Of a stretch of 13,741 nucleotides of DNA, positions 1-4,828 are shown piece after piece; within the stretch, counting starts at the first letter, position 1; the number at the start of each line of letters is the position of its first letter. The translations under genes and the position numbers were made by a program. The notes under the pieces were generated by a model. The model worked only from the letters and a program-made list of their open reading frames with translations. It was not told the origin of the DNA and did no database searches. The stretch is from G020354785 sp964521285 (GTDB lineage Bacteria > Bacteroidota > Bacteroidia > Bacteroidales > UBA10428), in the NCBI GenBank assembly GCA_964521285.1, contig CAZFQS010000049.1, positions 1-13,741 on the forward strand, written 5' to 3'.

Positions 1-111
1 TTGTGGGAAAAAGAGAAACAACTAAAAAAAGGAGATAAACTTATTCTTTCTGCTTTTGGAGGGGGGTACACATGGGGATCAATATACCTTAGATGGGCCT
101 ATAATAGCTAG
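1..111 (+). CDS. fabH: 3-oxoacyl-ACP synthase III (FabH), C-terminal fragment
   Basis: The first 36 codons read open from base 1 to a TAG stop and form the end of a ketoacyl-ACP synthase III. The diagnostic part is the ending Leu-Ser-Ala-Phe-Gly-Gly-Gly-Tyr-Thr-Trp-Gly-Ser followed by a basic/aromatic tail (Leu-Arg-Trp-Ala), which closes the thiolase fold in FabH proteins. Family knowledge: FabH condenses acetyl-CoA or a branched acyl-CoA with malonyl-ACP to start fatty-acid synthesis in the cytoplasm. The catalytic Cys, His and Asn lie upstream of the window, so activity cannot be judged. A FabH-like enzyme of secondary metabolism would have a similar tail. Confidence 0.8.
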   Translation: MWEKEKQLKKGDKLILSAFGGGYTWGSIYLRWAYNS

Positions 112-217
112 TTTATATTAATAGAATTATTAAGAATAAAGAGATTTGCAGTTACATGTCTTTTGCCGATTACCAAATTGAAGGAGCTTTTAAAATTAAA
201 TTCACGGCAGTTCAATT

Positions 218-1000
218 ATGAAATTATTTGTATTAACCGAAAACATGGCAGGAGATAAATTCCTTGCTGAGCATGGCTTATCTTACCTTATTGAACATGA
301 GGAACAAACCATTTTGTTCGATACCGGTCATAGTGATGTTTTTTTGAAAAATGCCAGAATGATGGGAATTGATATTTCCAGGGATATAAATACCGTAGTA
401 TTAAGTCATGGTCACTGGGACCATGGCGATGGTTTAGGCTATTTAGAAAATAAAACATTAATTACACATCCGGTTTCTTTTATAAGGCGATTTAGGAAAA
501 ATGATGATTCAAATATTGGCTTAGCCTGGAGTAAGGCAGAAATCGAAAAGAGATTTAAATTAATAACATCAAGTAAACCTTATAAAATTTCTTCCAATAT
601 TATTTACCTGGGTGAAATACCTCGTGAAAACGATTATGAAGCCCAAACCACAACCTTTATTGATGAAAAAGGTAATGATGATTTTGTGCCGGATGATTCA
701 GCTTTGGCAATTATTAATAATAATGAGCTGATTATTATTTCCGGTTGTGCTCATTCAGGTATTTGCAATATTTCAGAGTATGCAAAGAAAGTAACCGGAT
801 TAGAAAAGATAAAAACAGTAATTGGAGGTTTTCATTTAAAACATAATGATTTACAAACACGAAAGACAATTAAATATTTCAAACGACAAAAGATTGAGCA
901 GATTTATCCTTCGCATTGTACTGAATTACCGGCATTAGCTATGTTTTATAATGAATTTAAAACTCAACAGGTAAAAAGCGGGATGATACTTAATATTTAA
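218..1000 (+). CDS. Metallo-beta-lactamase-fold hydrolase, dihydropterin/RFA-P synthase-like
   Basis: This 260-residue cytoplasmic protein has the full metal-ligand set of the metallo-beta-lactamase fold. The HxHxDH motif is His64, His66, Asp68 and His69, followed by His178 in Gly-Cys-Ala-His-Ser-Gly, His206 in Gly-Gly-Phe-His-Leu and His233 in Pro-Ser-His-Cys-Thr. The start (Leu-Thr-Glu-Asn, then Phe-Leu-Ala-Glu-His-Gly-Leu-Ser) and the GCAHSGI motif are typical of the subgroup often annotated as 7,8-dihydropterin-6-methyl-4-(beta-D-ribofuranosyl)aminobenzene-5'-phosphate synthase, after archaeal methanopterin biosynthesis. That name is probably over-specific in a bacterium and the substrate is unknown. 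The start at 218 fits the family N terminus, but no Shine-Dalgarno sequence lies at a useful distance; an AAGGAG at 181-186 is about 31 bases away. panD follows after 17 bases, so the two may be co-transcribed. Confidence 0.85.
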   Translation: MKLFVLTENMAGDKFLAEHGLSYLIEHEEQTILFDTGHSDVFLKNARMMGIDISRDINTVVLSHGHWDHGDGLGYLENKTLITHPVSFIRRFRKNDDSNIGLAWSKAEIEKRFKLITSSKPYKISSNIIYLGEIPRENDYEAQTTTFIDEKGNDDFVPDDSALAIINNNELIIISGCAHSGICNISEYAKKVTGLEKIKTVIGGFHLKHNDLQTRKTIKYFKRQKIEQIYPSHCTELPALAMFYNEFKTQQVKSGMILNI

Positions 1001-1017
1001 TAATAAAAACTATTAAA

Positions 1018-1353
1018 ATGAGATATTATTTAAGAAGTAAAATACATAATGCAACAGTTACAGAAGCCAATATTAATTATTTGGGTAGTATTACTATAGA
1101 CAAGGTATTAGTTGAAAAAGCAGGTTTTGATAATGGTGAAAAAGTAGCTGTATGGGATATTACTAATGGTGAGCGTTTAGAGACGTATATTATCGAAGGA
1201 GAAAGGAATTCAGGTGAAATTGTTATGAATGGCGCAGCAGCCCGGAAAATAAAAAAAGGGCATAAGGTAATTATTGCCGGGTTTGAGCTTTCTGATAAAC
1301 CAATAGAATCAACTATCGTACTTGTCGACAGCACGAATAAATTTCAACCTTAA
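1018..1353 (+). CDS. panD: Aspartate 1-decarboxylase, pyruvoyl-dependent (PanD)
   Basis: PanD decarboxylates L-aspartate to beta-alanine for pantothenate and coenzyme A synthesis in the cytoplasm. The 111-residue length is close to the family norm. The proenzyme is expected to cut itself between Gly23 and Ser24 in the Tyr-Leu-Gly-Ser-Ile motif, turning Ser24 into the pyruvoyl cofactor. Other conserved points are Lys8-Ile-His10 near the N terminus, Trp46 to Thr49, Asn50-Gly51-x-Arg53, Thr56-Tyr57 (Tyr57 matching the E. coli proton-donor Tyr58) and Asn71-Gly-Ala-Ala-Ala. The C-terminal tail is shorter than in E. coli. panB and panC are not in the window. The gene lies 17 bases after the MBL-fold gene, which may place both in one transcript; any functional link is not evident. 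Confidence 0.95.
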   Translation: MRYYLRSKIHNATVTEANINYLGSITIDKVLVEKAGFDNGEKVAVWDITNGERLETYIIEGERNSGEIVMNGAAARKIKKGHKVIIAGFELSDKPIESTIVLVDSTNKFQP

Positions 1354-1478
1354 AATAATAAATGTAATTCAATGTGCTGTTATATGAAGTATTAATTTCT
1401 TTCTCAGTTTTGCTTGCCAGTTAATTGTTTAAAATGGCCATGGGATGTTGACGTTATTATCTTATACTTTAAAATTAC

Positions 1479-2660
1479 ATGGGTTTAAAAAGTAAAAAGA
1501 ATAGTTATAAATTCAGTCATTTGATAACTGTGTCATTGGCACATATGCTTCATGATATCTATTCTTCTTTTCTTTCACCCGTTTTACCTTTGCTGATAGG
1601 CAAATTCAATATATCATATTCTTTTGCCAGTCTTTTAAATGTACTTCAGAGATTACCTTCGGTAATAAGTCCTTTTGTAGGACTTATGGCAGATAGAGTT
1701 AGTCTGAGGTATATTGTTATTATTTCTCCATCCATAACAGGAATAGTAATGAGCCTGCTTGGAGTTGCCCCAAACTATATTGTCATTGTGATTTTATTAT
1801 TTGTAATGGGTATAAGTTCTTCTTTATTTCATGTCCCTGCACCTGTAATGATCAGTAATGTAGCCGGAGATCGCAAAGGGATGGGAATGAGTTTTTATAT
1901 GCTTGGCGGTGAGATTGCACGTACAATCGGCCCATTGATCATTGTTGGGGCGATATCTTTATGGACTTTTGAAGGAACCTGGCGTTTGATTCCATTTTCA
2001 CTGGCAGGTTCTTTTATTTTGTTTCTTAAACTCAGGAAAATAAAAGTATACAGTAAGTTTGAAAATAGAAAGAAAGTGCAAAGAAAATGGAAGTCTTTTA
2101 AGTCTTTTCTGCCCTTTCTTATTCCCATAACTATATTCCTGTTCTTCAATACATTTATACGGCAGACTTTAAGATTTTACCTTCCCACTTATTTAAATAT
2201 TCAGGGCGAAAACCTGTGGACAGGTGGAGTTGCATTATCTGTCTTTCAGATAGCCGGGGCAGGAGGTTCATTAATAAGCGGTACGTTTTCAGATAAAATT
2301 GGCAGGATGAGGACACTACTAATTATGGCAGTTTTATCTCCCGTTCTTATGTTACTTTTTGTACATATTCCGGTATCTCCTTTAAGCTTTATATTGCTGG
2401 TTGGACTTGGAATAGTAACGATAGGATCCGGACCGGTGCTACTTGCTTTTATTAATGAAATACCTACTGATCGTATGGCTTTTTTAAACGGAATTTATAT
2501 TTCAATATCATTTCTGACAGGATCAGGAGATATAATGATCGTAGGTGTACTCAGTGATTGGATCGGACTTGAAGCTACATTTGATATTTGTACTCTTCTT
2601 GCAATTTTTGCAATCCCTGCTGTTTTTTATATTTCCCGAAAAAAGGAACGGATTTCCTGA
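1479..2660 (+). CDS. MFS transporter, fosmidomycin-resistance (Fsr)-like
   Basis: This 393-residue inner-membrane protein has about 12 hydrophobic segments and the two-halved layout of the major facilitator superfamily. Motif A is seen twice: Gly-Leu-Met-Ala-Asp-Arg-x-x-x-Arg after the second helix, and Gly-Thr-Phe-Ser-Asp-Lys-Ile-Gly-Arg in the second half. The first helix, with His-Met-Leu-His-Asp-Ile-Tyr and Phe-Leu-Ser-Pro-Val-Leu-Pro-Leu-Leu, resembles the Fsr-type efflux subfamily. A central basic cytoplasmic loop (around residues 185-208, rich in Lys and Arg) separates the halves. The substrate cannot be told from sequence; drug or organic-anion efflux is possible. A 125-base gap separates it from panD, so it may have its own promoter. 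It converges on the downstream regulator gene with about 50 bases between them. Confidence 0.85.
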   Translation: MGLKSKKNSYKFSHLITVSLAHMLHDIYSSFLSPVLPLLIGKFNISYSFASLLNVLQRLPSVISPFVGLMADRVSLRYIVIISPSITGIVMSLLGVAPNYIVIVILLFVMGISSSLFHVPAPVMISNVAGDRKGMGMSFYMLGGEIARTIGPLIIVGAISLWTFEGTWRLIPFSLAGSFILFLKLRKIKVYSKFENRKKVQRKWKSFKSFLPFLIPITIFLFFNTFIRQTLRFYLPTYLNIQGENLWTGGVALSVFQIAGAGGSLISGTFSDKIGRMRTLLIMAVLSPVLMLLFVHIPVSPLSFILLVGLGIVTIGSGPVLLAFINEIPTDRMAFLNGIYISISFLTGSGDIMIVGVLSDWIGLEATFDICTLLAIFAIPAVFYISRKKERIS

Positions 2661-2711
2661 TCCCCCTGGAATTAAATGCTATTTCCCTGCAAGGAAGAAA
2701 GACAATTAGTA

Positions 2712-3419
2712 TTATCCTACCTCACTTATTTTTTGCAGTAAAGATTTATTCAGAATCTTTACAGTTTTATTATTTAAATCAATAATACCTTCATGTGAAA
2801 ATTTTGCCAATGCACGCGAAACACATTCCCTGGAGGTGCCGATTAAACCTGCTATGTCACTTCTTGTAATAGATAACTTAAAATGGTCGCTTTCATAGAT
2901 ATTATCGGCAAGATACAATATAGCATCAGCAACACAGCCATGCAAATGCTTTTGTACTTTATTAACACACTGATGAAAATTATTTATCTGGTCTTTACAT
3001 ACATGCATAAGTATCTGATACGTAAATTCGCTATTTTTTCTTAATAATATTTTTAAAATTTCACTATTAATAAAACACACTGTAGTGTCTTCAATAGCAG
3101 TCAATGAGTATTGATTTATTCTGTCACTAAACATGGCATGTATTCCCAGAAAAAAAGGAGATTTCACGATTTGTAATATCTCTTCTTTTTTGTTTGGACC
3201 TGTAATGTGTTCTTTTACCAACCCCGATTTTATATATACTACATTGGTTGTAAGAGCCCCCTGTTTAATAATAATTTCCTTTTTTTTAAATTTTACTTCA
3301 GCATGATTATTGCACAACAGCTTTATTTCAGAATCATTCAGGACAGCGAAGGCGCAAAATCTATTATCACAGTCTATACATTTACAATCGCTCATAAGTT
3401 TCTTTATTTTTGACATCAT
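2712..3419 (-). CDS. Crp/Fnr-family transcription regulator with FNR-like cysteines
   Basis: The 235-residue regulator has an N-terminal Cys-rich segment (Cys12, Cys14, Cys17, Cys22), a cyclic-nucleotide-binding-type beta-roll (about 35-125), a long dimerisation helix (about 130-160) and a C-terminal winged helix (about 180-225). Cys14, Cys17 and Cys22 align with E. coli FNR Cys20, Cys23 and Cys29, and Cys115 (in Asp-Thr-Thr-Val-Cys-Phe) aligns with FNR Cys122. An oxygen- or NO-sensitive [4Fe-4S] cluster is therefore likely (inference). The recognition helix reads Ser-Arg-Glu-Cys-Val-Ser-Arg: the Arg-Glu-x-x-x-Arg trio is that of E. coli CRP, while the Ser before the last Arg is FNR-like. A CRP-type palindrome lies 30 bases upstream of its start, in the promoter it shares with the sulfur/Hdr operon. 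Two Met codons open the frame and either could start it; no Shine-Dalgarno is visible. Confidence 0.88.
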   Translation of the reverse strand: MMSKIKKLMSDCKCIDCDNRFCAFAVLNDSEIKLLCNNHAEVKFKKKEIIIKQGALTTNVVYIKSGLVKEHITGPNKKEEILQIVKSPFFLGIHAMFSDRINQYSLTAIEDTTVCFINSEILKILLRKNSEFTYQILMHVCKDQINNFHQCVNKVQKHLHGCVADAILYLADNIYESDHFKLSITRSDIAGLIGTSRECVSRALAKFSHEGIIDLNNKTVKILNKSLLQKISEVG

Positions 3420-3449
3420 TGAATATTGAAGTTATAAAAGTTAATAAAA

Positions 3450-3465
3450 TGTGACAAAAATCACA
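3450..3465. promoter_or_regulatory. CRP/FNR-type operator palindrome, TGTGA-N6-TCACA
   Basis: The sequence TGTGA-CAAAAA-TCACA is a perfect inverted repeat with the exact spacing of the CRP consensus. It lies in the 155-base divergent region, 31 bases upstream of the regulator start and 109 bases upstream of the dsrE-like start. The regulator next to it has the CRP-type Arg-Glu-x-x-x-Arg recognition residues that read TGTGA half-sites, so it is the obvious candidate to bind here. A lone TCACA half-site follows at 3483-3487, 22 bases (about two helical turns) further on. Being close to the regulator gene, the site could mediate autoregulation as well as control of the operon. Confidence 0.7.
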
Positions 3466-3560
3466 AAATAAAAGTATATAAATCACATTTCAAATCCAAC
3501 AATATTTAAAATTAATATCTAAGATTGTAATTTATCTTATTTTTTAATGCAAATAATTAA

Positions 3561-3566
3561 AGGAGG
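3561..3566 (+). promoter_or_regulatory. Strong Shine-Dalgarno (AGGAGG) of the dsrE-like gene
   Basis: A perfect AGGAGG lies 8 bases before the ATG at 3575 and confirms that start. It stands out because most other genes in this window have no recognisable Shine-Dalgarno, as is usual in Bacteroidota. Confidence 0.8.
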
Positions 3567-3574
3567 ATAATAAA

Positions 3575-3988
3575 ATGGCAAAAATGGTAATAGGGCTTTT
3601 TTCAGGCAGTATTGACAGATTAACAGCTGCTGGTGTTGTTTCTAGCGGAGCAGCGGCTCTTGATATGGACATTGAAATTTATGTTCTGCTAATGGGAGCA
3701 AGAGCATTTAAAAAAGAAAATGCAGCAACTATTGATGAGCTTTCTGAAACGCCGCACCTTAAAAATCAATTTCTTGCAGGATTGGAAAAAAATCAGGTAA
3801 AAAAGTGGTATCAATTTCTTAAGGATGTAAAAGAATTAACAAATGTAAAAATTCTTATTTGCGGACTCGCCGGTAAAATCTGGGGAGGCGAAAAAACTGA
3901 TGATTTTATTGATCTTGTTGACGATATTTGCGGTGTGGGTGAATATGTTGATTCTGCAGCCAGTGCTGATTTACACCTGTTCATTTAA
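3575..3988 (+). CDS. DsrE-like sulfur carrier protein
   Basis: This 137-residue soluble protein is of the DsrE/DsrF-like type. It opens with a hydrophobic strand (Met-Val-Ile-Gly-Leu-Phe-Ser-Gly-Ser), continues with a Thr-Ala-Ala-Gly helix, a strand ending Leu-Met-Gly-Ala-Arg-Ala-Phe, and the strand Ile-Leu-Ile-Cys96-Gly-Leu-Ala-Gly. Cys96 sits where DsrE-family proteins carry the persulfide cysteine. A second cysteine, Cys119, lies in Asp-Asp-Ile-Cys-Gly-Val-Gly. Family knowledge: such proteins hold or relay sulfane sulfur and often accompany TusA and Hdr-like complexes. It is the first gene of the operon and precedes tusA by 45 bases, with its own strong ribosome-binding site. The assignment to DsrE-like is firm; the subtype (DsrE, DsrE2, DsrE3) is not resolved. 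Confidence 0.8.
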   Translation: MAKMVIGLFSGSIDRLTAAGVVSSGAAALDMDIEIYVLLMGARAFKKENAATIDELSETPHLKNQFLAGLEKNQVKKWYQFLKDVKELTNVKILICGLAGKIWGGEKTDDFIDLVDDICGVGEYVDSAASADLHLFI

Positions 3989-4020
3989 TAGTATTCTAAT
4001 TTTATATTAAAAATAAAAAA

Positions 4021-4026
4021 AGGAGG
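4021..4026 (+). promoter_or_regulatory. Strong Shine-Dalgarno (AGGAGG) of tusA
   Basis: A second perfect AGGAGG, 7 bases before the ATG at 4034. Together with the one before the dsrE-like gene, it suggests that the two small sulfur carriers are made in larger amounts than the downstream subunits, which lack such sites. Confidence 0.8.
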
Positions 4027-4033
4027 AATAAAA

Positions 4034-4288
4034 ATGTTATCCGATGATGCATTAAAAAACTTAACTGCTGATAAGGTAGTAGATGCAAGAGGAACTGCAT
4101 GTCCGGGTCCGCTTCTTGCAGCAAAACAGAAAATAGCTGAAGTTGGACCAGATCAAGTAATGGAAGTTCAGTCTACGGATGTCGGGACAAAAAGAGATAT
4201 TCCCAAATGGTGTAATAAGATGGGACATGAATATCTTGGTACAGTTGAAGAGTCAGGTTATTTCAGAATATTCTTGAAGAAGAAATGA
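4034..4288 (+). CDS. tusA: TusA-family sulfurtransferase
   Basis: The 84-residue protein is a TusA/SirA-type sulfur carrier. The signature Cys-Pro-x-Pro is Cys23-Pro-Gly-Pro, preceded by Val-Val-Asp-Ala-Arg-Gly and followed by an amphipathic helix. A later conserved region reads Asp49-Val-Gly-Thr-Lys-Arg-Asp-Ile-Pro with Trp59-Cys60 and Gly64-His65. Cys23 is the expected persulfide site. Family knowledge: TusA proteins relay sulfane sulfur in tRNA thiolation, in molybdenum cofactor assembly and in dissimilatory sulfur metabolism. Here the flanking DsrE-like and Hdr-like genes point to the dissimilatory or redox role. Its stop overlaps the start of the next gene by four bases (ATGA), implying translational coupling. 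Confidence 0.93.
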   Translation: MLSDDALKNLTADKVVDARGTACPGPLLAAKQKIAEVGPDQVMEVQSTDVGTKRDIPKWCNKMGHEYLGTVEESGYFRIFLKKK

Positions 4289-4707
4289 GTGAAATCAAAG
4301 AGAGCAAAAACTTTACTCCAAAAATACTTGTATTTTCAACTGATAAAATATCTGATCCGGGGATAGACCTTGCCGGGTTATTAAGGATTCATTATCCGCC
4401 AAATGTATATGCGATATGTTTACCATGTTCGTCATCAGTTAAATCAAGGTGGATTTTGAGAGCTTTTGAAAAAGGTTTTGATGGAGTATTTATTGCCGCT
4501 GACGGAACAGATTGTCCTTACAGTCCTTCCTGTCCTCAAAGGACAGGGGAATTAGTTGCCAGAACGCAGGAATTACTAAAAGAAAAGGGAATTGATCCTG
4601 CAAGGCTTAAAATGGCGGCTATATGTTCAGTCTGTGCTGAATCCTTTTCAAATCACATGAAAAATTTTCATGAGGCACTGGTTGGATTGGGCAGTATAAA
4701 GGCCTGA
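4285..4707 (+). CDS. MvhD/hydrogenase iron-sulfur subunit-like protein
   Basis: This 140-residue protein resembles the MvhD (FrhD/MvhD) family, small [2Fe-2S] proteins that pass electrons to HdrA. Recognisable parts are Asp-Leu-Ala-Gly, Pro-Pro-Asn-Val, Cys48 in the position of the family CSGRVD motif, the helix Ile-Leu-Arg-Ala-Phe-Glu-Lys-Gly-Phe-Asp-Gly-Val, and Gly-Thr-Asp-Cys77-Pro-Tyr (family GDCHY) with Cys83, then Leu-Leu-x-x-x-Gly-Ile-x-x-x-Arg-Leu. The early cysteine pair of typical MvhD is missing; Ser18 and neighbours stand there instead. Conversely, an unusual Cys114-x-x-Cys117 replaces the usual Ser-Ala-x-Glu ending. Total cysteines are 45, 48, 77, 83, 114 and 117. In QmoB an MvhD domain is fused to HdrA; here it is a separate chain translated in a four-base overlap with tusA. 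Confidence 0.72.
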   Translation: MSEIKESKNFTPKILVFSTDKISDPGIDLAGLLRIHYPPNVYAICLPCSSSVKSRWILRAFEKGFDGVFIAADGTDCPYSPSCPQRTGELVARTQELLKEKGIDPARLKMAAICSVCAESFSNHMKNFHEALVGLGSIKA

Positions 4708-4828
4708 TAATTTAAGTAATTATTTTCCGGTCAAACAAGGATTTTGATAGTATCTGTCATTAAGGTCCCTAATAAGCTTTTTATAAATAAGATCAAGTCA
4801 ATGATCAGGATGAAATTTAGATTAAATA

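Noticed and set aside
156..221. Short reading frame of 21 codons starting ATG-TCT before the MBL-fold gene
   Set aside because: It is very short, has no ribosome-binding site and no recognisable similarity, and its end overlaps the next start; a chance frame is likelier.
2661..2711. Possible terminator between the MFS gene and the regulator (TTCC...GGAA stem)
   Set aside because: The stem is only about four pairs and lacks a T-run in either direction.
2588..2785. 65-codon frame across the end of the MFS gene
   Set aside because: It overlaps the transporter in another frame and runs into the opposite-strand regulator; its composition does not look like a protein.
4708..4828. Possible extra small gene or riboswitch in the 121-base gap before the first hdrA
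   Set aside because: No frame with a convincing start and no clear paired structure was visible.
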